64,000 bases of DNA from Leptospira sp. (GTDB lineage Bacteria; Spirochaetota; Leptospiria; Leptospirales; Leptospiraceae), in contig JAPZTS010000021.1 in NCBI GenBank assembly GCA_027533185.1, forward strand, positions 1 through 64,000. The letters are read 5' to 3'. Shown here in pieces: positions 53,680 through 63,012 of this stretch. Position numbers and translations under genes: made by a program. Numbering within the stretch: the first letter of the stretch is position 1; every line of letters starts with the position of its first letter. The notes beneath the pieces are model-generated. The model made no database searches, had not been told where the DNA came from, and saw only the letters and a list, made by a program, of their open reading frames with translations.

Positions 53680-55002
53680 ATGTTCTCCCCCAAATCTTCG
53701 GTTCTAATCTCAATTCTTTCGGGTTTTGGCCTGTTGGGGATCGTTGTATTCACACCCGTCCGAAGCCCCGAGAATGTTGATATATACTTAGATCCAAAAG
53801 AAAACCTTCGGGGAAGTACGAACTATCCAGAAGGTGGTTCTTTAGCAACTTCCAATATTCCTTCCGACCAGAACAAAATTGCCGACAAAAGTAAATTAGA
53901 ATATCTTGATATGAATACGCAAAAGCTCCCACTCGGAGATTTTTTAGAGGAGAAGGAGGCTCGTATCAATTTTGGCGAGGATTCGCCTCAGTCCTTTCGC
54001 GGATTTATTGGCAACGAACAATCTGTTTCCTATCTAGGTGAGAGAAAATATCTTATAGAATCGACAAAATTCAGAATGAGAGGAACACTCAGTTCTGATT
54101 CCCATTTGAGTGACCAATCTTTCTTGAACTCACCTGCGTCATATAACGGAGCTTTTTCGGAGAGGAGAGGCTTCCGTAAGTATGACCAATTTGAATTGGA
54201 TTACAAATTCACATCCAACCTTGGGGCTTATGTTTCTGGATCTAACATAGAGATCGGTGGAGATCGGACACAGAGACAAGTTTTAAATCAAACAATGGCG
54301 GGTGTTTCCCTCCATGCGGGAAACTTTTTTGATGCTAAGTTTTTGGCAGGTGATTCCACCATCCAGACTCTAAATTTAAACCAAAGTCCCAATCTCAACG
54401 GGCTTCGGCAGGTTGAAAATGCTAGAAGGAACATAGCGGGAGTTAGGAGTTTATACGAATGGCAAGCGAACTTTACGCCTAGTGAATATTTTAAAGTTCA
54501 AACATCTGTGTTTAATGTCCAAGGTGAAACACAAAACCAAAGTTCGACTCCAGAAGGTGGGAAGGTATCACTACTGATCGGAAGTAGTAATCTACAGTTG
54601 AATATTCGATACAATTACTTCAATTCGCGCAATCAAACTGGCAGTATCTTCTATTCGGGTTTCGTTCCAAGTCAGGATTTGGCGTCTCTTGGATTTGTTT
54701 TCTTTTTGGACAAATCAAAGGATTATTCTGTCTATGTTGGCAATCAAATGTTTAACGTATTCAATGATCCATACAACCAGATTCGTGACAACCAAGGCCG
54801 ATCGCCGTCCACATTCTCAGCGAGTTTCCGTGGAAAAAACCCAGGACTCAACAGGTCCACTTTCTTCTTTAACTTTCAAAATCAGTTTTATAAAGATGGT
54901 GTATTGTTAGGTGTTCCTGGCGGCAATCTAAATGCGAACGTTTTAAACGGAAAATCCTTTTACGAATATGCTACATCGCTTGGGTTAGAACTTGCCTTTT
55001 AA
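53680..55002 (+). CDS. Hypothetical exported, probably beta-barrel outer membrane protein
   Basis: About 440 residues from ATG 53680 (a TTG at 53668 would add four). N-terminal hydrophobic segment VLISILSGFGLLGIVVF, an Asn/Ser-rich middle, and from residue 140 alternating aromatic/polar strands (FELDYKFTSNLGAYVSGSNI, NLQLNIRYNYFNSRNQTG, YSVYVGNQMFNVFND) ending in LGLELAF. The pattern and terminal Phe suit an outer membrane beta-barrel. No family is recognised. The FlgO-like lipoprotein starts within its last codons. Confidence 0.7.
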   Translation: MFSPKSSVLISILSGFGLLGIVVFTPVRSPENVDIYLDPKENLRGSTNYPEGGSLATSNIPSDQNKIADKSKLEYLDMNTQKLPLGDFLEEKEARINFGEDSPQSFRGFIGNEQSVSYLGERKYLIESTKFRMRGTLSSDSHLSDQSFLNSPASYNGAFSERRGFRKYDQFELDYKFTSNLGAYVSGSNIEIGGDRTQRQVLNQTMAGVSLHAGNFFDAKFLAGDSTIQTLNLNQSPNLNGLRQVENARRNIAGVRSLYEWQANFTPSEYFKVQTSVFNVQGETQNQSSTPEGGKVSLLIGSSNLQLNIRYNYFNSRNQTGSIFYSGFVPSQDLASLGFVFFLDKSKDYSVYVGNQMFNVFNDPYNQIRDNQGRSPSTFSASFRGKNPGLNRSTFFFNFQNQFYKDGVLLGVPGGNLNANVLNGKSFYEYATSLGLELAF

Positions 55003-55504
55003 ATTCCTTTTCGTATCCTGTTTTCTGATGCTATTCACCTCATACTGTTATATGAATGAGGATGAAGTTACGAATGTCACTAGACCTAAAAAACTTCCCA
55101 CTCCTCCTTTAGAACAATTGGCAAATTCCCTCTCGGACAAGGGATTTTTAATCCAGAAGCAAAAATTAATAGTCCTTACTTTTTTGGATAATGAAGGCAA
55201 AAAAAGTCCTTATGGTACCATTCTTTCGGAAAAGCTAACGACCGAACTAGTAAAGAAAGATAGGTTTCTTCTCCTTGATCGGGGTGCAAATGAAAAGATT
55301 CTTTCCAAGGTAGGTTTGAGTCTGGATTCTACGCCCGATAATACCACCTTGCGAAAAATAGGTGAGACACTCGGAATTCAAGTGGTTGTCACAGGAATCA
55401 TCACACCCTACCAGGATGGGGTTTTTGTCAACACTAGGCTCATCGAAATTGCATCCGGCCTAATCCTGACAGCCGACGAAGTTTTCGTTAGAATAGACGG
55501 TTAA
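54992..55504 (+). CDS. FlgO/CsgG-like lipoprotein
   Basis: A 170-residue predicted lipoprotein with signal KFLFVSCFLMLFTSYC (Cys near 19). Mature part: LIVLTFLDNEGKKSPYGTIL, then SEKLTTELVKKDRFLLLDRG and IGETLGIQVVVTGIITPYQD. These features are shared by FlgO and CsgG/curli-assembly-like proteins (a small alpha/beta fold binding a peptide or metal). The TTG start overlaps the preceding gene. It may associate with the outer membrane or flagellar apparatus; Leptospira flagella are periplasmic, so a flagellar role is only a family-based guess. Confidence 0.75.
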   Translation: MPFKFLFVSCFLMLFTSYCYMNEDEVTNVTRPKKLPTPPLEQLANSLSDKGFLIQKQKLIVLTFLDNEGKKSPYGTILSEKLTTELVKKDRFLLLDRGANEKILSKVGLSLDSTPDNTTLRKIGETLGIQVVVTGIITPYQDGVFVNTRLIEIASGLILTADEVFVRIDG

Positions 55505-55594
55505 GCTTTCAAATTCTCTGATTTTGTGACTCCGATTTTAATTTTCGATTGATTCCCATTTTTCCCCGTCTCATAAAGGTAGTAAGAGGTTACG

Positions 55595-57850
55595 ATGGCA
55601 TTTGATATAGAAATGATTGCGGCTAGGTACTCAAAGATGGAGGCAGCCATAACAGCCGCCAGAAAGGTTGTGGGAAGACCCCTCACACTCACAGAAAAGA
55701 TTTTATACAACCACCTTTGGACTGGAAACCCGACTCAAGAATTTCACCGGGGTAAGGATTACGTAGATTTTGCTCCTGACAGAGTGGCTATGCAAGATGC
55801 AACGGCACAGATGGCACTCCTTCAATTTATGCAAGCAGGAAGAAAAAAAGTTGCCGTTCCCTCTACGGTTCACTGTGACCACTTAATTACTGCTAAAGAA
55901 GAATCGAATGCTGACTTGACTGTAGCTCAAAAAGAAAACAAAGAAGTTTATGATTTTTTATCTTCTGTATCAAACAAATATGGAATAGGATTTTGGAAGC
56001 CAGGTGCTGGAATTATCCACCAAGTCGTTTTAGAGAATTATGCGTTCCCTGGTGGTATGATGATTGGAACGGATTCTCATACGGTTAACGCTGGTGGACT
56101 TGGAATGGTTGCGATCGGCGTTGGTGGAGCCGACGCTTGTGATGTGATGGCTGGATTACCTTGGGAACTAAAATGGCCAAAGGCAATCGGTGTCAAATTG
56201 ACGGGTAAATTGAATGGATGGACTTCTGCAAAAGACGTTATCCTAAAAGTCGCAGGGATCTTAACTGTTAAGGGAGGAACGGGAGCTATTGTAGAATATT
56301 TTGGTCCTGGCGCCGAAGCACTTTCTTGTACAGGGAAAGGCACAATATGCAATATGGGTGCCGAGATCGGAGCAACAACTTCTACCTTTGGATATGATGA
56401 ATCCATGGAAAGATACTTACGATCTACAAATCGAAGTGATGTGGCAGACTTAGCAAACAAATACAAGGCACATTTAACAGCTGATCCTGAGGTTTATGCC
56501 GAACCGAAAAAGTACTTTGATGAAGTTATTGAAATAGACCTAGATACTTTAGAGCCTTATATCAATGGACCATTTACTCCTGATTTGGCGACTCCGATTT
56601 CGAAAATGAAGGAAGAGGCTGCTAAAAACGGTTGGCCTATGAAAGTGGAAGTCGGACTCATCGGGTCTTGTACAAATTCTTCTTATGAAGATATTTCTCG
56701 TGCCGCATCACTTGCAAAACAAGTATCGGACAAGGGACTTAAAACCAAGGCAGAATTCACAATTACTCCTGGTTCCGAGCTTGTACGTTATACGATTGAG
56801 CGAGACGGATTTATCAATACGTTCAATAAGATCGGTGCGAAGGTATTTTCTAATGCTTGTGGACCTTGTATTGGAATGTGGTCCCGAGTTGGTGCGGAAA
56901 AGAAGGAAAAAAACACAATTGTCCACTCTTTCAATAGAAACTTCCAGGCCCGCCAGGACGGAAACCCAAATACGTATGCTTTTGTTGCTTCGCCAGAGAT
57001 AACAACGGCCCTTGCCATTGCTGGGGACTTAGGTTTCAACCCAATCACGGACACTCTTACAAATGAAAAAGGGGAAAAGGTCAAACTCGATCCACCGAAG
57101 GGAGAGGAGTTGCCGACCAAGGGATTCGCAGTTGAGGACGCAGGGTTTGTTGCCCCAGCGGAGGACGGGTCCGGAGTCCAAGTAATTGTTGATCCCAAAT
57201 CATCTAGGCTACAGCTGCTAGCTCCGTTTAAGTCCTGGGAAGGATCCGATCTGAAGGGTCTCAAACTTTTAATTAAAGCAAAAGGAAAGTGTACGACGGA
57301 CCATATTTCGATGGCTGGACCTTGGCTAAAATTTAGAGGTCATTTGGATAATATTTCCAATAACCTTCTGATTGGTGCGACTAACTTCTATAATGGCAAA
57401 ACGAACGAAGTAAAAAACCAGCTATCAGGTGCCTATGGTCCTGTTCCGGAAACTCAAAGAGCCTACAAGGCACAAGGGATTGGCAGCATCGTAGTTGGAG
57501 ACGAAAACTATGGTGAAGGATCTTCTAGAGAACACGCCGCAATGGAGCCAAGACATTTAGGTGTTCGAGCTGTTCTTGTAAAATCGTTTGCCAGAATTCA
57601 CGAAACGAACTTAAAAAAGCAAGGGATGTTAGCTTTGACTTTTGCCAACAAAGATGATTACGACAAGATCCAAGAGGACGACTCGATTGACATTGTTGGA
57701 CTTACTGCGTTTTCGGAAGGTAAACCTCTCACTCTAGTTCTAAACCATAAAGATGGTTCCAAGGATGAGATTCAGGTAAACCATACCTACAATGCACAAC
57801 AGATTGAGTGGTTTAAAGCAGGAGCTGCTTTAAACTTAATGAAAGCTTAA
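55595..57850 (+). CDS. acnA: Aconitate hydratase (mitochondrial type)
   Basis: A 751-residue [4Fe-4S] enzyme isomerising citrate to isocitrate in the TCA cycle. The length and sequence ([31 protein letters not shown]) match the mitochondrial-like aconitase. Cluster ligands are in [13 protein letters not shown] (first Cys) and [10 protein letters not shown] (C-x2-C). The swivel domain carries [13 protein letters not shown] and [21 protein letters not shown] 55595 follows AGAGG. A strong terminator-like hairpin follows at 57866-57909. Cytoplasmic. Confidence 0.96.
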   Translation: MAFDIEMIAARYSKMEAAITAARKVVGRPLTLTEKILYNHLWTGNPTQEFHRGKDYVDFAPDRVAMQDATAQMALLQFMQAGRKKVAVPSTVHCDHLITAKEESNADLTVAQKENKEVYDFLSSVSNKYGIGFWKPGAGIIHQVVLENYAFPGGMMIGTDSHTVNAGGLGMVAIGVGGADACDVMAGLPWELKWPKAIGVKLTGKLNGWTSAKDVILKVAGILTVKGGTGAIVEYFGPGAEALSCTGKGTICNMGAEIGATTSTFGYDESMERYLRSTNRSDVADLANKYKAHLTADPEVYAEPKKYFDEVIEIDLDTLEPYINGPFTPDLATPISKMKEEAAKNGWPMKVEVGLIGSCTNSSYEDISRAASLAKQVSDKGLKTKAEFTITPGSELVRYTIERDGFINTFNKIGAKVFSNACGPCIGMWSRVGAEKKEKNTIVHSFNRNFQARQDGNPNTYAFVASPEITTALAIAGDLGFNPITDTLTNEKGEKVKLDPPKGEELPTKGFAVEDAGFVAPAEDGSGVQVIVDPKSSRLQLLAPFKSWEGSDLKGLKLLIKAKGKCTTDHISMAGPWLKFRGHLDNISNNLLIGATNFYNGKTNEVKNQLSGAYGPVPETQRAYKAQGIGSIVVGDENYGEGSSREHAAMEPRHLGVRAVLVKSFARIHETNLKKQGMLALTFANKDDYDKIQEDDSIDIVGLTAFSEGKPLTLVLNHKDGSKDEIQVNHTYNAQQIEWFKAGAALNLMKA

Positions 57851-57865
57851 CCAAAGAAAGTTTTA

Positions 57866-57909
57866 AACCGTCTGGGAGGTCTCTCGTAATTCCTCTAGGC
57901 GGTTTTTTA
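57866..57909 (+). terminator. Intrinsic terminator after aconitase, overlapping the next ribosome site
   Basis: AACCGTCTGGGAGG, loop of about 12 bases, CCTCTAGGCGGTT, then T6: a stem with one mismatch/bulge and a T tract at 57903-57908. The 3' arm AGGCGG is also the only ribosome-binding sequence before the ATG at 57913. The hairpin can thus both end the aconitase transcript and mask the start of the downstream gene. Confidence 0.72.
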
Positions 57910-57912
57910 TTT

Positions 57913-59052
57913 ATGCCATCAGAATCCAAAAAATCAAATACCCCGGGCTCTCTGGTTTGGACTGGTTTAGGTTCAAATCAAACGAAAGCACAAATCGAAT
58001 TCAATACCGTTTTAAGAAAACATAAAGAAGCGATGGAGCGGAGTAAAGAAATTGAACCTCTATTTCAGCTTGTTAACGAAACATATCTTAAAGATGTTCT
58101 GCCGCACCTGGAAAAACAAAAAGAGTTAGCAAAAGAAAGGTTCAGACTCATGTGTGAAATCTTGTTTGAGGAAAAGATTTCGTTTGGTAAAGTACAACGT
58201 GAATTTTTACGTCGTTACCTTCTGAATATATGTTATGAAAATCAGCTAGAAGATATGTTTTTTTATGGCAATTTTCGTGATAGATTGGAAACAAAATTTG
58301 AAAGACTTGAAAGAGAAAGGTATAAAAATCAAATTGAGAACTCAATTAAACAAAAGTTTGGAGTCGATATTGATTGGGATGACTTCCATCGCACACAATT
58401 TTCCTCCGAACAGGAGCGAGAAGAACATGAGAAAAAATACGAAGACTTTAGAGAAAAATTCGAATCCTACAGAAACGAATACTATTCAAACAATCGTAAT
58501 CGCACCAGAAAGAAATCAAAAGCTCAAATAGAAAAAGAAAAAAAAGCTATTGAGGCTGAAAAACTTTTGAGTTCAGATATCAATACTCTATTTAAAAATT
58601 TAGCAAAACTCATCCATCCTGACAAAGAACAAGATCCAATTCTCCGCGAAAAAAAATCCAAGTTGATGACCAAATTGTCTGGAGCAAGAGATAATATGAA
58701 TATTGCCGAGATTTTGGAAATCAAATTGGAAGTGGATAGTTTGATTCCAAGTGAACAAACAGAGGTTTCTTTTCATGACTCATCGATTCAAAGGTTTGTC
58801 AAAATCATCAAAAGTAAAATTTCCGAGTTGGAGGAGTCGATGCGGCAAAGATTCTTTTCGCACCCAATTATGGCGGATTATCCGAGCAATCGAATCACAA
58901 AGGACACACTTACAAATTATCTTAAGAGAGTAAAAACAGATAACCAAATGGTAACAAAGGCATTTCAGAAAGAAGTAGATCAATTGTTAAACGATCCAAA
59001 ATCTATTAAAACTATGATCAAAGAAATTCAAAGCCTTGGAGCACATTTTTAG
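57913..59052 (+). CDS. J-domain-like protein (HPD motif, C-terminal half)
   Basis: A 379-residue cytoplasmic, charged, helical protein. Residues about 224-275 (LFKNLAKLIHPDKEQDPILR) carry an HPD motif (His235-Pro-Asp237) after a helix, the core of DnaJ-type J-domains that stimulate DnaK. Unlike DnaJ the motif lies mid-protein and the first helix is poorly conserved. The preceding 190 residues form long coiled coils (KYEDFREKFESYRNEYYSNN). It might recruit DnaK to a specific client. It starts four bases after the aconitase terminator and overlaps the methyltransferase gene by one base. Confidence 0.72.
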   Translation: MPSESKKSNTPGSLVWTGLGSNQTKAQIEFNTVLRKHKEAMERSKEIEPLFQLVNETYLKDVLPHLEKQKELAKERFRLMCEILFEEKISFGKVQREFLRRYLLNICYENQLEDMFFYGNFRDRLETKFERLERERYKNQIENSIKQKFGVDIDWDDFHRTQFSSEQEREEHEKKYEDFREKFESYRNEYYSNNRNRTRKKSKAQIEKEKKAIEAEKLLSSDINTLFKNLAKLIHPDKEQDPILREKKSKLMTKLSGARDNMNIAEILEIKLEVDSLIPSEQTEVSFHDSSIQRFVKIIKSKISELEESMRQRFFSHPIMADYPSNRITKDTLTNYLKRVKTDNQMVTKAFQKEVDQLLNDPKSIKTMIKEIQSLGAHF

Positions 59053-59729
59053 TGAACCCTTTTTCAAAGAACAAACGTTTAGGAGTTGGTAAAAACGGCA
59101 AAGGTTTTAATGAAGAGTATTGGGTTGAGATTTATGGTACTGGCCTCGACGTTGATGGATCCTACAATGCAAAGGAACATGCAAGTTATCTCCACTCTCT
59201 ATTTAAGCTCATGGAAATTCCAGTTTACCGAATCGCTGATTTCGGATTTGGGAAGGGGATCCTCCTTCGTGAGTTTGTCAGGGCCTTTTCGCCCGTTAAG
59301 GTGTATGCAGTGGATGCATCTAAGGATGCCTTTGAGGAGCTTAAAAAAAAGGACTGGGTACGAAAGTCTGACAAATATCATATCTACAATCAGAACTTAG
59401 AAACCTTTGAACTGGCCAAATTAGAAAAAACTCCCGTCGAATTAGGGATTTGTAATTCCGTTCTCCAATACTTGCCAGATTCAAAGATTCCTGATGTTTT
59501 GGAAAGGTTAGCAAAATACTGCAACTACTTGTATTTTACTGTTCCAACGAATATTGATTATGCGGATATGAAATCTGAAATGAAGTTTGTTGATCCATAC
59601 GCTTTTTCTCGCCCAAAAAAGAAGTATAAAAAATGGATATCAAGAGATTTTGAAATTGTTGGCTACAATTTACTACAAAGTAAGTGGTTAGGTGACAAAG
59701 GTTTCAAAGAAGATTTTTTTAGAAATTGA
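59052..59729 (+). CDS. Class I SAM-dependent methyltransferase-like protein
   Basis: A 225-residue protein with a Rossmann methyltransferase core. Motif I is RIADFGFGKGILLREFVR (about residues 57-74), motif II is VKVYAVDASKDAF, and GICNSVLQYLPDSKI (about 134) is the post-motif acidic region. The GTG start shares its base with the previous stop. The target is unknown; a small molecule or protein is possible. Lys-rich N-terminus (FSKNKRLGVGKNGKG). Confidence 0.78.
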   Translation: MNPFSKNKRLGVGKNGKGFNEEYWVEIYGTGLDVDGSYNAKEHASYLHSLFKLMEIPVYRIADFGFGKGILLREFVRAFSPVKVYAVDASKDAFEELKKKDWVRKSDKYHIYNQNLETFELAKLEKTPVELGICNSVLQYLPDSKIPDVLERLAKYCNYLYFTVPTNIDYADMKSEMKFVDPYAFSRPKKKYKKWISRDFEIVGYNLLQSKWLGDKGFKEDFFRN

Positions 59730-59738
59730 GGTGGTGGG

Positions 59739-60404
59739 GTGCCAGTTTTGTTTCCTTACTTTTCTCTAGATTTCGTGTTGATCGATTTTTTTGGTTACCC
59801 TTTGAGTTTACTCGAAATTCTTGGCACCGTCTCAGGGTTGTTTTGTGTATATTTGGCTTCTCGAAACTACATCCTAACCTGGCCTATTGGTATTTTTAAC
59901 TCTATCTGTTTTTTCTTTTTATTCTACCAAATCCAACTGTATTCAGATATGCTATTACAAATCTATTTTTTTGCCTCGAGTATCTATGGATGGATACTTT
60001 GGAAAAATAGGAATGGCCAGTTTAATAAAATTCGATCTTTAGATACAGTTCGTTCTTTAATTATAGGAATTGGGATTTTAGTGTTTACGTATTTCTTAGG
60101 TATGTTTTCGATAAATCTTCCGAACCTACTTCCTGATTTTTTTTCAATTCCGCCAAGTTATCCATATTGGGATGCCTTTACGACAGTAGCCAGTATAGTT
60201 GCAAATTTTCTATTGGCAAGGCGCATCTTACAGTCATGGTTTCTCTGGGTATTAGTCGATATTGTTTGTATCGTGTTGTATTTTTTGAAAGGAATTCCAT
60301 TTGTTACCGGCGAATACTTTATATTCTTAATTATTGCAGTATTTGGATCTTGGCATTGGTACAAATCATATAAAGAAAATATGGAATCTACTGTTTATCA
60401 GTAG
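59739..60404 (+). CDS. pnuC: Nicotinamide riboside transporter PnuC
   Basis: A 221-residue PnuC-type membrane transporter with about seven helices. It shows LEILGTVSGLFCVYLASRN, TWPIGIFNSICFFFLFYQI and QIYFFASSIYGWILWKN (the W-x3-G-x-x-N and W-x-x-W motifs of the family). PnuC facilitates uptake of nicotinamide riboside (or, in related clades, thiamine/riboflavin) for phosphorylation inside. The GTG start follows GAGG. A hairpin overlaps the stop codon. Convergent with cutA. Confidence 0.88.
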   Translation: MPVLFPYFSLDFVLIDFFGYPLSLLEILGTVSGLFCVYLASRNYILTWPIGIFNSICFFFLFYQIQLYSDMLLQIYFFASSIYGWILWKNRNGQFNKIRSLDTVRSLIIGIGILVFTYFLGMFSINLPNLLPDFFSIPPSYPYWDAFTTVASIVANFLLARRILQSWFLWVLVDIVCIVLYFLKGIPFVTGEYFIFLIIAVFGSWHWYKSYKENMESTVYQ

Positions 60405-60407
60405 ATT
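60385..60407. terminator. Hairpin overlapping the pnuC stop codon
   Basis: AATCTACTG (60385-60393), loop TTTAT, CAGTAGATT (60399-60407): a perfect 9-bp stem. It includes the TAG stop of pnuC, and the following GCTCATTTT is only weakly T-rich. It is probably a terminator or mRNA-end hairpin between the convergent pnuC and cutA genes. Confidence 0.5.
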
Positions 60408-60569
60408 GCTCATTTTGGTGTCGAAAATTAAAGGTTTTCTCTGCGCTTAGATCTTGGACTGTTCATGGACTTAGCCAGAGTCAGTTGATAGCCGACAAAT
60501 CCCAGTATCAGATTTCCCATAAACACAGCGCAAATCAAAATTTTGTCTGTTTTTTAGTTAGATTCTTAA

Positions 60570-60899
60570 TTAGCTATTTTTTTTGATTTTATCAGCAACA
60601 AACGCTTTGTAAGCTGGGCTTCCAAAGCTTGCATCGATTTTAATGATCTCAGGAGCTAGGTATGGGTGGTGTTTTTTAATATATTCTTCTATGGCTTCGT
60701 ATTTAGCTGCGTTCGCTTTAAGAAGGATTTTATTTTCCGTATCAACGGTGATTTTACCATCCCAAAGATACACTAGTTCTACCTCTGGAAATATAGTTCC
60801 TGATATTATAATACCCTGTTCTAACATTTCGGAGATATGTTCTTCCGCCATATCTCTATCCCCAATCGTGGTAAAAACTAAAATCTCTTCAGCGGCCAT
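60570..60899 (-). CDS. cutA: CutA-like divalent-ion tolerance protein
   Basis: A 109-residue CutA1-family protein. The ferredoxin-like fold is seen from EEILVFTTIGDRDMAEEHIS and the typical YLWDGKITVDTENKILLKAN. The C-terminal YIKKHHPYLAPEIIKI is also typical. Trimeric in the family, linked to copper/divalent ion tolerance by name although the mechanism is unclear. Full length. The minus-strand genes 61165-60923 lie directly upstream, 23 bases away. Confidence 0.92.
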   Translation of the reverse strand: MAAEEILVFTTIGDRDMAEEHISEMLEQGIIISGTIFPEVELVYLWDGKITVDTENKILLKANAAKYEAIEEYIKKHHPYLAPEIIKIDASFGSPAYKAFVADKIKKNS

Positions 60900-60922
60900 A
60901 AATTCCTACCTTATACAATCCA

Positions 60923-61168
60923 TCATTCCTTCGTTTGGTGGCTTGAAACGTAAGTCTTAAATGTCTCTTGGATTTTGTCAAGAACACCTGATTGTTTTAA
61001 AGACCTTCCAATCCTTTGCCAAAGATTTAATTTACCTTGGAAATCCAGCCAGCCCAATTCCAAATCCATTCTTTTGATTTTGAGAAGCATCCGTAGTTCA
61101 TCCAAACTCATATCTCTTGGATCTTTGTTTAGATAGTTTTCATGGTCACGCAGAGGATTGAATTTCAT
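60923..61168 (-). CDS. Small hypothetical protein of the stress/envelope cluster
   Basis: An 81-residue charged helical protein (SLDELRMLLKIKRMDLELGW, LWQRIGRSLKQSGVLDKIQE). No signal peptide. It overlaps the membrane gene upstream by 4 bases. The ordering (response regulator, YqjD-like, membrane protein, this) matches YqjD-YqjE-YqjK-type clusters; it may be the YqjK-like member, but similarity is too weak to name it. Confidence 0.65.
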   Translation of the reverse strand: MKFNPLRDHENYLNKDPRDMSLDELRMLLKIKRMDLELGWLDFQGKLNLWQRIGRSLKQSGVLDKIQETFKTYVSSHQTKE

Positions 61169-61500
61169 TTTTTCTTAAGAACTAATTCTATAAAAAATAT
61201 TGCCAATGCGAGAAATAGAAAAGCTGTTCCAAAACTTGCGAAAATAGGATCATTGTTGAAAACATATTTTTGCAGAGAAAGAAAAACCCCGAAAGAAAGG
61301 TATCCCAACGAAAAGAAAATAAAAAAAACAGCTGAGAAAATCCAAACAGAAGAAATGACAAGATTGCGAAGATACACCTGCAAATTTTTTTGCAAGTATA
61401 TCCCCATCACCTCTATATAAGAAATCAATTTAGCAACTAACTCCTCAAAGGAGGCTTTGATTCCCTTTTTTTTTCTCGACTTTGTTTGTGGATTTTCCAA
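61165..61500 (-). CDS. Holin-superfamily/YqjE-like membrane protein
   Basis: A 111-residue protein with two hydrophobic helices (SVWIFSAVFFIFFSLGYLSF, ASFGTAFLFLALAIFFIELV) between basic ends. This is the layout of YqjE/DUF1469 phage-holin-superfamily-III-like inner membrane proteins. It directly follows a YqjD-like gene, as yqjE follows yqjD in enterobacteria. The function is unknown in general; association with ribosome-membrane tethering by YqjD is the usual guess. Overlaps the next gene by 4 bases. Confidence 0.72.
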   Translation of the reverse strand: MENPQTKSRKKKGIKASFEELVAKLISYIEVMGIYLQKNLQVYLRNLVISSVWIFSAVFFIFFSLGYLSFGVFLSLQKYVFNNDPIFASFGTAFLFLALAIFFIELVLKKK

Positions 61501-61791
61501 TTACTTTTTCTTAAAAAACCAGCCGAGAGCAAGCCCAAGACCCAAACCCACTCCAAAGCCTATTACTGCAGCTTTTTGTGGATTTTCCTTCACATAGGTC
61601 CCTACATTGTCGATCACTTCTTTTGCGCGGACGGATGCCTCTTCACTGGCTCGGCTTAATTTTTGTTTGATATCCGATACTTGTTCCATATATTTCTCCT
61701 TAGCTCTTCTTTCGATTTCCTTTGCTTTTTTTTCATACATCTTAATCTCATCGATTAAGTTTTTGTCTCGTTGTACTTCTTCCATAATCAT
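61501..61791 (-). CDS. YqjD/ElaB-like DUF883 protein
   Basis: A 96-residue protein with a long N-terminal amphipathic coiled coil ([20 protein letters not shown]) and the DUF883 C-terminal helix ([20 protein letters not shown], then GWFFKKK). The helix is a tail anchor in the inner membrane. ElaB/YqjD proteins bind ribosomes in stationary phase and oxidative stress. The ATG at 61791 overlaps the stop of the response regulator (ATGA), so it is co-translated with it. A second in-frame ATG at 61785 exists. Confidence 0.82.
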   Translation of the reverse strand: MIMEEVQRDKNLIDEIKMYEKKAKEIERRAKEKYMEQVSDIKQKLSRASEEASVRAKEVIDNVGTYVKENPQKAAVIGFGVGLGLGLALGWFFKKK

Positions 61792-62513
61792 TCAGGTACT
61801 ATAATGTTTTCATAATTATCGGTAAATCGGTAGCCGATTCCCCATATTGTTTCAATCCATTCTGGTTGCGCGGAATTTTTTTCTAGTTTGCTACGAATCC
61901 GTTTTATATGACTATCAATCATTCTTTCGAATCCATCCCATTCCACTCCCCATACTGATTCCAAAATCATCTCTCTTGAAAATACTTTCCCAGGTGAGCC
62001 AGCCAAGAGTTGTAGGATATCAAATTCTTTACGTGAGATATTAATGATATTCTCATTTAATGTAACACGTCTACGAATTGAGTCAATTTTTAATGCGCCA
62101 CGCATGATCTCTCCAGCTTGGCCTACATTAGGTTTGATCCCGATCTTTTTATCCCAACGTCTAAAAAACACATCCACTCTTGTTTTTAATTCTCGAACGG
62201 AGAACGGTTTTGTAATATAATCATCGGCGCCCAATTCGAGCCCCATAATTCTATCAATTTCCTCCGTTCTTGCAGAGAGAATAAAAATAGGTGTGCTTTC
62301 ATCTGATTTTCTAATGCTTCGACAAACATCCATTCCATCTATATCTGGCAAAGAAAGGTCCAAGATGATAAGGTCAGGGTGGTTGGATTTGTAAAATTTT
62401 AAGCCTTCTTCGCCGTTCTCAAAAACGGAAGTTGTATAGTGGGCGGAGTCCAAAGATTTTCGGATTAAGTTACCGATATCTGGATCGTCCTCAATTACCA
62501 AGATATTTTTCAT
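61788..62513 (-). CDS. OmpR/PhoB-family response regulator
   Basis: A 241-residue regulator. Receiver domain with acidic pocket IEDDPD, phospho-acceptor Asp52 (IILDLSLPD), Thr/Ser ILSARTEE and Lys in DDYITKPFS. The winged-helix output domain has [18 protein letters not shown] and [20 protein letters not shown], typical OmpR/PhoB. No histidine kinase is next to it, so it is an orphan in the window. It overlaps the YqjD-like gene by 4 bases and likely controls that operon; the hybrid kinase at 13.2 kb is distant and not an evident partner. Confidence 0.92.
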   Translation of the reverse strand: MKNILVIEDDPDIGNLIRKSLDSAHYTTSVFENGEEGLKFYKSNHPDLIILDLSLPDIDGMDVCRSIRKSDESTPIFILSARTEEIDRIMGLELGADDYITKPFSVRELKTRVDVFFRRWDKKIGIKPNVGQAGEIMRGALKIDSIRRRVTLNENIINISRKEFDILQLLAGSPGKVFSREMILESVWGVEWDGFERMIDSHIKRIRSKLEKNSAQPEWIETIWGIGYRFTDNYENIIVPE

Positions 62514-62571
62514 GTTTTTCCCTTGAGTTCTTTCTCAATTTGTTTCTTCTAGGAGAAAAAAAAAGTAAAAA

Positions 62572-63012
62572 ATGGAAACGGGAACACAAAGAGAAGCAAA
62601 ATCGTGGGCAATGTTCGCTATTTCGGGGGCAAGACTCCGTCCTTTGGAATTAACTGAGAAATTGGGAATAAAGCCTGACTATTACCACGGTTCTGACACA
62701 AAGGATATGGAAAACCGACCTCTTCCGGGCCACTGGCAACTCAATTCAAAACTAGGGCCTGAAGCTAAGTTAAATGACCATATTTGGGAATTGCTGAAGA
62801 TTCTCGGTCCAGTTCGAAAAACACTAAAAGAGTTTACAGAGGGTTTAGACGTATCGATCTATGCGTCCGTTGAATTTGCTTCTGAATTTTCCCAAGGCAT
62901 CCAAATAGATAAAAGAACTATGCTTTTGTTAGGTGAAATTGGTGTTAGTCTCGAGATCACTCCTTGGTTGTCCCCAGCGAATTTCGGCGAGTCTCCTCGT
63001 TTGAGAAAATAA
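62572..63012 (+). CDS. DUF4279-family protein
   Basis: A 146-residue protein resembling DUF4279. It has MFAISGARLRPLELTEKLGI at the start (beta strand then LxxxLG), a RPLPGHWQLNSKLGPEAKLN loop, and SIYASVEFASEFSQGIQIDK then LLGEIGVSLEI. Family function unknown; it is found in many bacteria as a short stand-alone protein. Cytoplasmic. The AGGAG about 20 bases upstream is rather far, so the start may shift. The 3' 56 bases are antisense to the STAS-like gene. Confidence 0.75.
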   Translation: METGTQREAKSWAMFAISGARLRPLELTEKLGIKPDYYHGSDTKDMENRPLPGHWQLNSKLGPEAKLNDHIWELLKILGPVRKTLKEFTEGLDVSIYASVEFASEFSQGIQIDKRTMLLLGEIGVSLEITPWLSPANFGESPRLRK

